Origin: Chrysiogenes arsenatis DSM 11915
GTDB lineage: Bacteria; Chrysiogenota; Chrysiogenetes; Chrysiogenales; Chrysiogenaceae
Direction of reading: 5' to 3'
Length of the DNA: 64,000 nt
Assembly (NCBI RefSeq): GCF_000469585.1
Contig: NZ_AWNK01000001.1
Location: 731-64,730 of the forward strand
Shown: positions 19,084 to 27,894 of the stretch, piece by piece
How positions within the stretch are numbered: the first letter of the stretch is position 1
How the letters are laid out: the number at the start of each line of letters is the position of its first letter
Program-made: the position numbers and the translations under genes
Notes under the pieces: model-generated
Told to the model about the DNA's origin: nothing
What the model saw: only the letters and a program-made list of their open reading frames with translations
Database searches by the model: none

Positions 19084-20405
19084 GTTACATTCAACTCACC
19101 ATCAGTGATGATGAGCTGCAAGCCTTCCTAGAAGTAACGCCAGCGATCTATCACTCATTAAACCCAGAATCCTTTGTCGAAGAAGCAAGAAATATCCTGA
19201 TCGACAATGGGATTAAAGAGCGATTTATCTGGGTTGATGTCCTCCAGAATATTCAGGATATCCTGGTCAGTCATCGCATTACAGCACCCTACCGTGATCT
19301 GGTTGCCGCAGGCATTCCTCCGCAAAACGGCGAAGACTCGCAACTTACTTTTTATGTTGCCATGAACCCAGCGGTAGGCAAGGCAAATACTGAAAGCGAC
19401 AAAGTGGATTACAAAGAGCGCAACTATGTGCAAGTGGTTACGAAAGGGACACTACTTGCCGATCTTCGCAAACCGACCGAAGGGGTCGATGGAAAAACCT
19501 TACGCGACCAGCCTATTCCCGCTATTCCCGGTGAATTGCGCCATGTCGTGAAGTTTGCTGCAGACCAGATTCAACTCTCCGCGCAGGATGAATCGTTTCA
19601 GTATACCGCGTTAAAAAAAGGGTGGCTAAAGTTTGAAGGTGGCGTCCTGTCCATCGAACGGTCACTCGTCGTTCCAAGCCATATCGACATTACCACGGGG
19701 AACATTCGCAGCACGGGAGATGTCACGATTCAGGGCGATATTCGCGACGGATTTGAAATTGAAACTGATGGCGACGTCGTTATTCAGGGCAATGTTGAGC
19801 GTAACGCCCGTATTACGGGGCGCGATATTTCCGTTGGAGGCGTCTGTCACGGCATTGTACGCGCAGCTAATAATTTTTCATCAAAAGTGCTGGAATACAC
19901 GTATGTCACGGCGGGAAACCTTGTGGCGGTAGATACGGTATATCAATGCCGCATCTACGCCTCGTCAATTGTTGCCGATAACGTTAAAGCCTCACTATTA
20001 CAGGCTTCAAACCTGATTCAGGTGGAAAGCGTTCACCGTACCGAGCAAAATCCGACCACGCTGATTATCCTGCCACATATCTATCTGCACCGCACACTCA
20101 ATGCCTTTTATGCCGAAATGTCGTATCAATTCTTTCAGCGCGTCGTCCTTGAACGTGAAGCAGGCATAAAACCCAATGCGGAACAAACGGCAGCCATAGA
20201 GACGATAAATTCCGAATTGCATGCGATGGTGCAACGCGTGAGTTCTATCACGCAACAAAACAACGGCAAGGTCAAAGCCAAGTTTCTTGGCAAAGGGACA
20301 GTGGTAACGATGTACGGTCACCAGCGTAAAATGGTTTCTGACTATGCCAATATCGACTTGCAATTTAACCCCGAAACGCGACGCATTATCGGAGGGAATA
20401 TATGA
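19080..20405 (+). CDS. FapA (DUF342) family protein
   Basis: A 441-residue cytoplasmic protein of the FapA/DUF342 family. The N-terminal region contains VTKGTLLADLRKPTEGVDGKTL, diagnostic for the family. The middle (about 195-310) is a right-handed beta-helix of short repeats (DITTGNIRSTGDVTIQGDI, DGDVVIQGNVERNARITG) like bactofilins and MinC. The C-terminus is a coiled coil with a small beta domain. The family is linked to polar signalling and adhesion or flagellar control in some bacteria, but its biochemistry is poorly known. It is coupled to the kinase upstream and to a second related gene downstream. Confidence 0.82.
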   Translation: MSYIQLTISDDELQAFLEVTPAIYHSLNPESFVEEARNILIDNGIKERFIWVDVLQNIQDILVSHRITAPYRDLVAAGIPPQNGEDSQLTFYVAMNPAVGKANTESDKVDYKERNYVQVVTKGTLLADLRKPTEGVDGKTLRDQPIPAIPGELRHVVKFAADQIQLSAQDESFQYTALKKGWLKFEGGVLSIERSLVVPSHIDITTGNIRSTGDVTIQGDIRDGFEIETDGDVVIQGNVERNARITGRDISVGGVCHGIVRAANNFSSKVLEYTYVTAGNLVAVDTVYQCRIYASSIVADNVKASLLQASNLIQVESVHRTEQNPTTLIILPHIYLHRTLNAFYAEMSYQFFQRVVLEREAGIKPNAEQTAAIETINSELHAMVQRVSSITQQNNGKVKAKFLGKGTVVTMYGHQRKMVSDYANIDLQFNPETRRIIGGNI

Positions 20406-21316
20406 AGCTGATCAGCGTTGACGGCTTACGTCCCGGCATGAAACTCGCGCGGGATATTATGCTTGGGAAAAGCATACTCATTTCGCGCACCATGCCAATC
20501 ACCGATAGCGTCATTGAACTCTTGCACGGCTCCGGTTTTCAGGGGCGGATTGTAGTTGAAGAGAATGGCCCTCCGCCAGCGATACGCTTCCGCGATGGAG
20601 CACACCGCATACCAATTCTGGAAAAAGCACACGGCATCGTTGAGCTGACAGGTGATGTTATCGTAGAAACCTTTGTCGAAGAAGGGGCTCGCCTCTGGTG
20701 CGCTGGTGACCTGACGATTCGCGAAGACATCCTCCCTTTTGCCCACATTTTATGTACCGGAAAAATGATTGTTCAAGGGAGCGTTACGGGGGCAACGGCG
20801 GTTGCAGGCGTCAGCTTGGAAGTCGGCTCTGCAGGGAATCGTTACGGCATCCCCACACTCCTTGGAACGATAGATATCCAACAAAGCTTTGCCCAATTGC
20901 GCCAACACCAAGGACATCAGGAGCTTCAAACTATCAACGAAAAAATTACTGCCATCTCACCCGTCCTCGCCAGCTACTCGCAACGGACACGGCAAGGGGA
21001 TAAACTGACTGCCGATGAAGTAAAGCAGGTCAAGAAACTCATTACCGTCTATTCTCATTTACAACAACTGCGTCAGCGGCTAATAGATCAGGCCAATACC
21101 GCCTTCCCTATTGCCACGAATACGATTACCGTTCTGGAGAGTGTCTTCCCGGAAGTGTGCTTGCGCATAAACGAAACATTTTTTACAACCGAAAATAAAT
21201 ATCCAAGCCTGTCGCTGACTTTGCGCGATGGAAAAATCGTTTGCTCACGAAACCAACTCAAAGAAAAACAACAGGCATATACGGTTCCTAGCTCAGAAAA
21301 AACCGCCGCAGAGTAG
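20402..21316 (+). CDS. Second FapA-like protein (beta-helix plus coiled coil)
   Basis: A 304-residue protein that overlaps the FapA gene by 4 bases. The first 50 residues (VDGLRPGMKLARDIMLGKSILIS) resemble the small N-terminal domain found in front of many HD-GYP proteins. A short FapA-type beta-helix follows (VELTGDVIVETFVEEGARLWCAGDL). Residues about 170-240 are a probable coiled coil. It looks like a shortened paralogue or partner of the upstream FapA that lacks the DUF342 N-terminal domain. Function unknown. Confidence 0.7.
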   Translation: MKLISVDGLRPGMKLARDIMLGKSILISRTMPITDSVIELLHGSGFQGRIVVEENGPPPAIRFRDGAHRIPILEKAHGIVELTGDVIVETFVEEGARLWCAGDLTIREDILPFAHILCTGKMIVQGSVTGATAVAGVSLEVGSAGNRYGIPTLLGTIDIQQSFAQLRQHQGHQELQTINEKITAISPVLASYSQRTRQGDKLTADEVKQVKKLITVYSHLQQLRQRLIDQANTAFPIATNTITVLESVFPEVCLRINETFFTTENKYPSLSLTLRDGKIVCSRNQLKEKQQAYTVPSSEKTAAE

Positions 21317-21330
21317 GCGGCAGCCGTTCG

Positions 21331-21771
21331 TTATAGGTTTCCCCATACCAGCGAACGATGAATCCATCCACGATGCCCCTCGGCATGTTCAACCTGAACC
21401 CATTCGCCACGCTTTGTAAGCACCTTGTAAGCCACACCGCGCGTTGTTTTGAACAGCACTGGCGAACTGGTACTATTCGATTGCCGGACATTGATGTTGT
21501 CACGAATCACAATCACACTCGGCACCGACGCACTGACAACACTGTTGTGAATCCAGCCGCGATCTTTTTCAAAATCCTCGACCTGATACCACTGTCCCTG
21601 CTGGCGGACGATTTTCAGCGGATAATACTTGCCGAGCGTCCATAAAACGCTGCTCTGCGTTGATGCCTGAGATCGCAGATTGACCCGATCGCCTGTCACG
21701 CTGAGGTACGATCCCAAAACTGGGGAGAGGAAGAGAAGTGCGGCGAAAATCGCCATAAGAAGCTTTGGCAT
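21331..21771 (-). CDS. Secreted tandem SH3-domain protein
   Basis: A 146-residue protein with a signal peptide (about residues 1-20, ending VLG-S) and two bacterial SH3 repeats: VTGDRVNLRSQASTQSSVLW to GWIHNS, and VIRDNINVRQSNSTSSPVLF to GWIHRS. Such domains bind peptidoglycan or peptides in the periplasm. No catalytic domain is attached. It lies downstream of hypD in the same direction, with about 90 bases between, and converges on the FapA operon. Confidence 0.82.
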   Translation of the reverse strand: MPKLLMAIFAALLFLSPVLGSYLSVTGDRVNLRSQASTQSSVLWTLGKYYPLKIVRQQGQWYQVEDFEKDRGWIHNSVVSASVPSVIVIRDNINVRQSNSTSSPVLFKTTRGVAYKVLTKRGEWVQVEHAEGHRGWIHRSLVWGNL

Positions 21772-21864
21772 ATCTTTTCTCCTTCAAATTTTGATTGGGG
21801 GACTTGTACCCTATTTGGGCGGTTGAAACAACCTTTTTAGGCTCATCGCAGGCTGATTTCCATC

Positions 21865-22989
21865 TTACAGTGTCGCACCACGATACCGAAAATAGGCAGA
21901 ACACGCCCCTTCTGAACTCACCATACAGCTTCCCAACGGACTGTTTGGCGTACAGCCAACACCAAATGCCGGGCAGTCCGTTGGTTTTGCAAGTCCACGT
22001 AAAATAGCCCCACAACAGCATATTTTATGGTCATCAATCGGGGTATCCGGCAGGATATCGTGAAAAATCACCTCGGCATCGCGGTGCGAAAACTCCGCGC
22101 GCAGTTTGAGCGCACTCCGTGGAATATCGCCGATTCCCTTCCAGCGAAACGACTCCCGTGGCTCCATACAGCGATCAATCATCGCGCGCGCATGGGTATT
22201 TCCTTCCCACGTCAGGCTCCGCTGATAGACATTGTGCACCGTTGCCTGGCCAGCACTTGCTTGGGCAATAACGGCGCGTACCGCCTCCAGAATATCGGCT
22301 GGTTCAAATCCGCTGACCGCAACCGGTGTGCGATACGCCATTGCGATTTCCCCATACGCAGCCATACCGCTGATAGCCGTCGCATGCCCCGGAGCCAGAA
22401 AAGCATTCACGCGCGACGTTCCATCCTGCATCAGGGCGTGGATCGGTTCCGGAACCGTCACATGGTTGATGTGAAAGAAAAGATTGTTGATGTGTTGTGC
22501 TTCCGCCTGTTCGAGCAGGGCGGCACTCATCGGCGTAGTGGTTTCAAAACCAATGGCAAAGTAGACAACCGTTTTGTCCGGATGCTTCCGCGCAATGTCC
22601 AGAATATCGAGTGGGGAATAGACGAAACGGATATCGCCACCTGCCGCCCGTACGTGCTGCAAGCTTTGGGTGGAACCGGGGACGCGCAGCATATCGCCCA
22701 GCGTCACCAAAATAACATCGGGGCGCGCCCCAAGAATGCACGCGTGATCAACTCGCTCTTTGGGCATAATGCAGACGGGACAACCGGGGCCGTGGACAAA
22801 GTTGATGGCCGGCGGCATGAGCTGATCCAGACCATACTTCATGATCGAATGGGTATGCCCACCGCAGATTTCCATAATATGCAGGGGATGCGGTAAGCAC
22901 TGGGCTTCTTCGCGAATTGCTTGAGCCAGACGGGTGATGACGACGCCATCGCGAAGCGTAGCGGTGAGAGCGGTAATGTCAAGGGTCAT
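21865..22989 (-). CDS. hypD: Hydrogenase maturation protein HypD
   Basis: HypD (374 aa) is a [4Fe-4S] protein that, with HypC, carries the Fe(CN)2CO unit to the large subunit of [NiFe] hydrogenases. Conserved motifs include MEICGGHTHSIMKYGLDQL, GPGCPVCIMP, FAIGFETTTPMSAALL and the C-terminal Cys-rich segment around CCCGAILRG. GGAG precedes the ATG. The client hydrogenase (hoxYH) lies about 11 kb downstream on the other strand and hypBC at 53-54 kb, so the maturation genes are dispersed. hypA, hypE and hypF are not in the window. Confidence 0.96.
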   Translation of the reverse strand: MTLDITALTATLRDGVVITRLAQAIREEAQCLPHPLHIMEICGGHTHSIMKYGLDQLMPPAINFVHGPGCPVCIMPKERVDHACILGARPDVILVTLGDMLRVPGSTQSLQHVRAAGGDIRFVYSPLDILDIARKHPDKTVVYFAIGFETTTPMSAALLEQAEAQHINNLFFHINHVTVPEPIHALMQDGTSRVNAFLAPGHATAISGMAAYGEIAMAYRTPVAVSGFEPADILEAVRAVIAQASAGQATVHNVYQRSLTWEGNTHARAMIDRCMEPRESFRWKGIGDIPRSALKLRAEFSHRDAEVIFHDILPDTPIDDHKICCCGAILRGLAKPTDCPAFGVGCTPNSPLGSCMVSSEGACSAYFRYRGATL

Positions 22990-23007
22990 GGTGTTACTCC
23001 GAAATAT

Positions 23008-23868
23008 TTACCTCAGCAGCAATAAAGGTTTATTACTTTGTTCGATCATGAGAGCGGTAAAGCTGCCAAACAGCGTACTGCGTAGCCGCCCCTTACTGAA
23101 GGCACCCATCACCATCATGTCGATATTGTGAGTTTTCTCGTATTCCAGCAGGGTGTGCAAAGCATCGCCTTCCAGTAGTGCCGTGGTCACTTCGATACCA
23201 TTTTCTGTTAACAGTTTTTCCGCGTGAACAAGGAGCTTGCGCCCCTGTTGTGGATCGCTGGTGACCGTGACAACATGGCAAGGGACGGTTTTGAACAAAG
23301 GGCTGTGCGATACTTTTTGCAACGCTTTTTCACTGCATTTGGAACCATCATACGCCAGCATAATCCGTTTTGGCGGGGCGAATTCCCCCATCACCAGCAG
23401 CGTTGGCAGAAAGAGCGAACGGATGATCTCTTCGACTTGCGTGCCAACGCGTACTTCAGCGCGCTCACTATCTTCACCGCGCAGACCGATTACGAGCACG
23501 CGCATCTGATCCGCTAGATCTGTCAGGTTTTCATACAGATGGCCGTGGCGCTGAAGGGTACTGGCTGTAGCACCAAGAGCGGCGGCGCGCCCTTGGGCGC
23601 GCTGCAATGCGGCTTTGCCTTTGGCAATCCGTTGCTTGCTGGTGTTGTGATCTTCGTTACTCAGGTTTTCCAGCAGCTCATCACGTGCGCCAAAACCAAT
23701 ACTGCCGGAGGCATCAGTCGTGGCTTCTTTATGGCGATGCTCGACAGTGTTCAGAAAAGTCAGTGGGCGCTGAATGCGGGCGGCAATCCACGCGCTGTAA
23801 TCGGCAACGGTATCGCTCAGGGGCGAACCATCAATGCAGCCAACTATCATCCGGTTTTCGTCATTCAT
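23008..23868 (-). CDS. Universal stress protein with two UspA domains
   Basis: A 286-residue protein with a UspA fold in each half. The first begins MIVGCIDGSPLSDTVADYSAW; the second begins KRIMLAYDGSKCSEKALQKV and ends in DMMVMGAFSKGRLRSTLFGSFTALM, close to the ATP-binding G-2X-G-9X-G(S/T) motif. Its ATG overlaps the stop of the SulP transporter (TAATG), with GGGAGG in the transporter's last codons, so the two are translationally coupled and Usp may modulate the transporter. Confidence 0.88.
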   Translation of the reverse strand: MNDENRMIVGCIDGSPLSDTVADYSAWIAARIQRPLTFLNTVEHRHKEATTDASGSIGFGARDELLENLSNEDHNTSKQRIAKGKAALQRAQGRAAALGATASTLQRHGHLYENLTDLADQMRVLVIGLRGEDSERAEVRVGTQVEEIIRSLFLPTLLVMGEFAPPKRIMLAYDGSKCSEKALQKVSHSPLFKTVPCHVVTVTSDPQQGRKLLVHAEKLLTENGIEVTTALLEGDALHTLLEYEKTHNIDMMVMGAFSKGRLRSTLFGSFTALMIEQSNKPLLLLR

Positions 23869-25379
23869 TAGTGACCTCCCAGGACACGTTGCAGCTCTTC
23901 GGGTTTATCGTGCAGACCGAAGCGGTCAATAATTGTTTGCGTTGCAGTATTTTGCCCAATGAACTCAACTTCCGCCCCTTCGCGGCGCAACTTTACCACG
24001 ACTTTATCTAATGCAGCCACCGCGGAAATATCCCAAAAATGGGCGCGACTGAGATCGATAACCACTTTTTCAATGACCTCTTTAAAGTCAAAGAACTCAA
24101 TAAAGCGATCTGCTGAGTTAAAAAACACTTGGCCGATCACGCGGTAGGTGCGCACATTGGTCGCTTCGTCAAGTTGACGTTCACAATACAGGAAGTGGCT
24201 GATACGGTTGGCAAAAAAGAGCGAAGCGAGCAATACGCCAGTTAAAACACCGTAGGCCAGGTTATGTGTTCCGACCACCACCACAACCGTTGCGACCACG
24301 ACAATGTTTGTCGAAAGTGGATAGGTGCGCATCCGCCGCACATAACCCCAGTCAAAGGTTCCAATGGAAACCATGATCATAACCGCAACCAGTGCGGCCA
24401 TTGGGATCAAAGAGATATACTCGCTCAGAAAAACAACCATGATCAGCAGGTAAACGCCAGCCGAAAGGGTCGAAAGCCGCCCCCGTCCGCCAGATTTTAC
24501 ATTGATAATCGATTGCCCAATCATCGCGCAACCAGCCATGCCGCCCAGCAAACCGGACGCGATATTCGCAATCCCCTGCCCCTTGCATTCACGGTGTTTA
24601 TCGCTCTTTTCATTGGTTAGATCATCGACAATCGTAGCGGTCATCAGCGATTCTAACAAACCAACGATGGCCAGCGCGGCAGCATACGGGAAAATGATTT
24701 GCAGCGTTTCCAGCGTCAGCGGCACATCCGGCCATAAAAAAATCGGTAGCGTGTCCGGCAGCTGTCCCATATCGCCAACGGTGCGCACGTCGATATGGAA
24801 AAGCACGGCAATCGCGGTGAGCGACAGAATGGTAATCAGCGGCGATGGCAACATTTTGCCAATTTTAGGAATCAGTGGGAAAAGGTAAATTATCGCCAAC
24901 CCAGCGGCTGTCATGGCGTAGACGTGCCAGGTAACATTGGTAAGTTCGGGAATCTGTGCCAGAAAAATCAGGATCGCCAGCGCATTGACAAAACCAATGA
25001 CAACGGCACGGGCGACAAAGCTCATTAAGTGAGCGATCTTGAGGTAGCCAAGCACGATTTGGATCACGCCAGTTAGTAAGGTGGCGGCCAGCAGATATTC
25101 CAGCCCATGTTCTTTGACCAGCGTGACCATCAGTAACGCCATGGCTCCAGTAGCAGCACTAATCATCCCCGTTCTGCCCCCCACAAAGGCCATGACCACG
25201 GCAATACAAAACGAAGCGTACAAGCCGACCTTCGGGTCAACCCCAGCAATAATCGAAAACGCAATCGCCTCTGGGATGAGTGCCAACGCGACCACCACAC
25301 CGGCAATCAAATCGCCGCGCACATTGCCAAACCACTCTTTTTTTGTCGATAACAGTACCAAAACAATTCCTCGTTCCAT
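23868..25379 (-). CDS. SulP-family anion transporter with STAS domain
   Basis: A 503-residue inner-membrane transporter of the SLC26/SulP family with about 10-12 hydrophobic helices. The signature region is AGVVVALALIPEAIAFSIIAGVDPKVGLYASF, and MIGQSIINVKSGGRGRLS is a second. A STAS domain fills about residues 400-495. Substrates in the family include sulfate, bicarbonate, oxalate and C4-dicarboxylates; the sequence does not decide between them. The ATG at 25379 lacks a ribosome site. A TTG at 25361 follows CGAGGA and may be the true start. It is coupled to the UspA gene downstream. Confidence 0.9.
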   Translation of the reverse strand: MERGIVLVLLSTKKEWFGNVRGDLIAGVVVALALIPEAIAFSIIAGVDPKVGLYASFCIAVVMAFVGGRTGMISAATGAMALLMVTLVKEHGLEYLLAATLLTGVIQIVLGYLKIAHLMSFVARAVVIGFVNALAILIFLAQIPELTNVTWHVYAMTAAGLAIIYLFPLIPKIGKMLPSPLITILSLTAIAVLFHIDVRTVGDMGQLPDTLPIFLWPDVPLTLETLQIIFPYAAALAIVGLLESLMTATIVDDLTNEKSDKHRECKGQGIANIASGLLGGMAGCAMIGQSIINVKSGGRGRLSTLSAGVYLLIMVVFLSEYISLIPMAALVAVMIMVSIGTFDWGYVRRMRTYPLSTNIVVVATVVVVVGTHNLAYGVLTGVLLASLFFANRISHFLYCERQLDEATNVRTYRVIGQVFFNSADRFIEFFDFKEVIEKVVIDLSRAHFWDISAVAALDKVVVKLRREGAEVEFIGQNTATQTIIDRFGLHDKPEELQRVLGGH

Positions 25380-25471
25380 GGTAAATAGTATGCAAAACAG
25401 TACGAAAGCCTACTGACAACACGCCAAGCGTCATTCAGAAAACGGGGGACGCTAACAGAAATCAATATGGA

Positions 25472-25502
25472 GTGCACGGAAAAAAATGACATGACCGTGC
25501 AC
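25472..25502. repeat. Inverted repeat in the sulP-glycosyltransferase gap
   Basis: GTGCACGG (25472-25479) and CCGTGCAC (25495-25502) are perfect inverted arms 15 bases apart, in a 194-base intergenic region that otherwise shows nothing recognisable. It could be a regulator site or a hairpin. Confidence 0.45.
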
Positions 25503-25573
25503 TGGGAAAATCCGCATGACTCACGGTAAACAACGCTTCGTTACGGGCACATCAATAGCATGGAAGTCTGCTA

Positions 25574-26902
25574 TTACCGTTTTTTTGCGCGGAGATACAG
25601 GCGGCGCAACAGGTCGATAGACACCCCGCTATGATACCCCAAAAGCATACATTGATTAATGATAGTAGTACGGCACACACCGAGCTGCTGCCAGCGCCGA
25701 GCCGAGGTAATAACCGCGCTTGGTGCAAGCATAATGCGGCCGCACTGCCGCAGGCGACGCATGAAGGCATAATCTTCCATAATTGGCAGTGGCGGGAACC
25801 CGCCTATTTCCGCAAAAATCCGCTTTTCTAAAAAAATTGCCTGATCGCCGTATGGTAACTGAAGCCACTTGGCGCGGAGGTTGGTCATCCATGCGACAAG
25901 GCGCATCTGCCACCCACCGCCATCGGTTTGAAAGTGGAAGGCTCCCGCTACCGTCGCTGGATCTTGCAGCACCGCGCGGATCTGCTCGCCAAACTGCTCC
26001 GGCAAACGCGTATCGGCATGGAGGAAAAGCAAAATATGCCCAGATGCTTCTTCCGCGCCGCGGTTGAGCTGAGCAGCGCGGCCACCATGACAAATGAGCA
26101 CGCGCGCGCCGTGACGTGCAGCCAGCGCGATGGTATCATCCGCACTGCCCCCATCGACGACAATGACCTCGCACCGCTGATCGTGCGGGATGGAAGCAAG
26201 GGTTTTTTCGATGATTGCTGCCTCGTTAAACGTTGGAATGACGATGGAAATTTTTGGCGCGTGAGCAAAAATTTCGGCAAATCGTTCGTCGTCGCGGAGC
26301 ACCATAAGGTCTTCGGCGGTATCGACATCGCTGAGCATGGGCAATTCGGCAACCTGCAATCCATGCTGCTGGCAGATCTGCACCGTTTGCTGGCGCACAA
26401 CATCAGTGCCCCAGTCTATCGCCTGAAACAGCGCCGCACACGGTTTTTTCAACCCTATCAAGTAGTATCCACCATCAACCGTTGGGCCAATAACCACGTC
26501 TGTCTCTGGCTTTTCGAGCTGGTCAAAAGCCTCTGCCAGCAACTGTGGGGTGATGGCGGGAATGTCGGAACCAAGGACAAGAGTAGCCGCACTACCATGA
26601 GCGAACGACTCGCCAAAGGAGTGGTGCAGCCGCGCACCAAGGTCGCCCAGTGGCTGCGAAGTGAAGTCGATATCGCTTCCCAACCAAGCGCGAAAGTCAC
26701 GCGGATGGCCACCGGAATAACTGACGTGCAGGCGAATACCGTGAGCCGTGGTTTGGCGCAACTGCCGCGCTGTCGTGATGGCGTGCTCGGTCATGCGGCG
26801 TTGCAGGAGCGCCGCTTTTGCGGCACCCAGCGTCGGAATCAGGCGGGTTTTGGTTGTGCCCGCCTGCGGGTAGCGAGTGAAAAGAATGAGCTGTCTACTC
26901 AC
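25574..26902 (-). CDS. Fused DUF2064 transferase and family 2 glycosyltransferase
   Basis: A 442-residue fusion. The N-terminal half (about 1-200) is a DUF2064/TIGR04282-type nucleotidyl or glycosyl transferase (LILFTRYPQAGTTKTRLIP, VLGSDIPAITPQLL, VIGPTVDGGYYLIGLK). The C-terminal half is a TIGR04283-type glycosyltransferase (SIVIPTFNEAAIIEKTL, VVDGGSADDT, FLHADTRLPE, MEDYAFMRRLR). In other bacteria the two halves are usually adjacent genes of one pathway. The GTG at 26902 overlaps the stop of the upstream small gene. A longer reading frame from 27013 would add a Lys-rich stretch that is only the out-of-frame translation of that gene. The product is unknown. Confidence 0.85.
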   Translation of the reverse strand: MSRQLILFTRYPQAGTTKTRLIPTLGAAKAALLQRRMTEHAITTARQLRQTTAHGIRLHVSYSGGHPRDFRAWLGSDIDFTSQPLGDLGARLHHSFGESFAHGSAATLVLGSDIPAITPQLLAEAFDQLEKPETDVVIGPTVDGGYYLIGLKKPCAALFQAIDWGTDVVRQQTVQICQQHGLQVAELPMLSDVDTAEDLMVLRDDERFAEIFAHAPKISIVIPTFNEAAIIEKTLASIPHDQRCEVIVVDGGSADDTIALAARHGARVLICHGGRAAQLNRGAEEASGHILLFLHADTRLPEQFGEQIRAVLQDPATVAGAFHFQTDGGGWQMRLVAWMTNLRAKWLQLPYGDQAIFLEKRIFAEIGGFPPLPIMEDYAFMRRLRQCGRIMLAPSAVITSARRWQQLGVCRTTIINQCMLLGYHSGVSIDLLRRLYLRAKKR

Positions 26903-27089
26903 ACTCGTCACATTTCCCGTCGCACCCTTTTTCTTTCGACGCTTTGCCTGAGCCTTTTTCTTTTTTCTCTTTGATTTTCTTGGGGTCACAGAGTTGTTTT
27001 TTCTTTTCCGCAACCGCTTTACACTTCTTACAGAGAAATGCCCCCGGATGCGGATCGGTCTTTGATTTCCCTTTTAGACAGGAACCCAT
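26895..27089 (-). CDS. Small Lys/Cys-rich protein (MGSCLKGK type)
   Basis: A 64-residue protein with Cys pairs CKKC and CDGKCDEC and a central block of alternating Lys and Glu. The start MGSCLKGKSKTDPHPGAFLC resembles a small conserved protein that I recall from other anaerobes, but I cannot verify this here. The cysteines suggest a metal site. The ATG has GGGGG upstream, formed by the last codons of the TVP38 gene 2 bases away. The stop overlaps the glycosyltransferase start, so the three genes form one tight operon. Confidence 0.75.
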   Translation of the reverse strand: MGSCLKGKSKTDPHPGAFLCKKCKAVAEKKKQLCDPKKIKEKKEKGSGKASKEKGCDGKCDECE

Positions 27090-27091
27090 AC

Positions 27092-27703
27092 TTACCCCCT
27101 TGGTTGTGCTCTATTGGCGATGCGCTTGCGGCGCCACATATCCCACATGACTGTCGCGGCGATGAGCGTTAAGAGTACCTTGCCCTGCCATTCAAAGCGA
27201 CCAATTTCGTAAATGGAATACGCTTCAATCAGGAGTGCCGGAGCCTTCCCAAGAGAGCTGGCAAGAAAAAACAGAAGAAAGGAAACTTTACCAACAGCAG
27301 CTCCCAACGTAGCAATAAATGAGGGGATAAACGGGAGAACGCGCAGCAGCAGTATGATCGAGAAGGCTTGCGAGCCGGTTGCTTTCACTAGCTTTAGCGC
27401 GCGTGGATAACGGCGGAGTGTCGTTCGGGCGCGACGGCGAAACCCTGCGCGATACACCCAAAAGGCAACACCAGCGCCAATCGCCTCGCCCGCAAACGAA
27501 ATGAGTACCCCAGGCCAGAATCCAAAAACCAAAAGATTGGCTGCTGTAATCACAAACGTCGGTATGACAGCGCTAACGGCAATAGCAACATTGCAGGCGA
27601 TGCTGATGGCGATAGCCCAGTACCCCCAGGAACGGAGAAAAATGACAAACGTATCAAGATATTCGTGCATGTTGGGAAATTGTGCCTTTCCATTAGTTAA
27701 CAT
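27092..27703 (-). CDS. TVP38/TMEM64 (DedA-like) membrane protein
   Basis: A 203-residue inner-membrane protein of the VTT/SNARE-associated (TVP38/TMEM64) group. It has about five hydrophobic segments and the conserved motif FWPGVLISFAGEAIGAGVAFWVYR, followed by LLRVLPFIPSFIATLGAAVGKVSF. Relatives act in membrane lipid or undecaprenyl-phosphate handling. Start codons at 27703 and 27670 (MHEYLDTF) are both possible, and neither has a strong ribosome site. It is first in an operon with the small Cys protein and the fused glycosyltransferase, which may point to lipid-linked glycan work. Confidence 0.85.
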   Translation of the reverse strand: MLTNGKAQFPNMHEYLDTFVIFLRSWGYWAIAISIACNVAIAVSAVIPTFVITAANLLVFGFWPGVLISFAGEAIGAGVAFWVYRAGFRRRARTTLRRYPRALKLVKATGSQAFSIILLLRVLPFIPSFIATLGAAVGKVSFLLFFLASSLGKAPALLIEAYSIYEIGRFEWQGKVLLTLIAATVMWDMWRRKRIANRAQPRG

Positions 27704-27894
27704 CTACTCTGTATGGCAGTCTAGCGCAGGTGCATGGGTTTGCTCAATAGGATTACAGCTTGTGATTGCGGCGCAGATGTTTTGGCATGATGAGGTGGTG
27801 AACTTTTCCCGTTGATTTTCATGAGGAAAGTTTGTTACGTTCCCGCTTGATCACATATGGCGCAGTTAACAAAATTCATTAGGAGTGCAGGTGC

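Noticed and set aside
22027-22896. Open frame of 289 codons on the plus strand
   Set aside because: It is antisense to hypD and is rich in Arg/His with no family resemblance.
25928-26974. Long open frame (348 codons) on the plus strand
   Set aside because: It is antisense to the fused glycosyltransferase, whose family motifs are unmistakable; the frame has no recognisable motif and no ribosome site.
26903-27013. Lys-rich N-terminal extension of the fused glycosyltransferase
   Set aside because: It is the out-of-frame translation of the 64-residue gene; the transferase family begins at the GTG at 26902.
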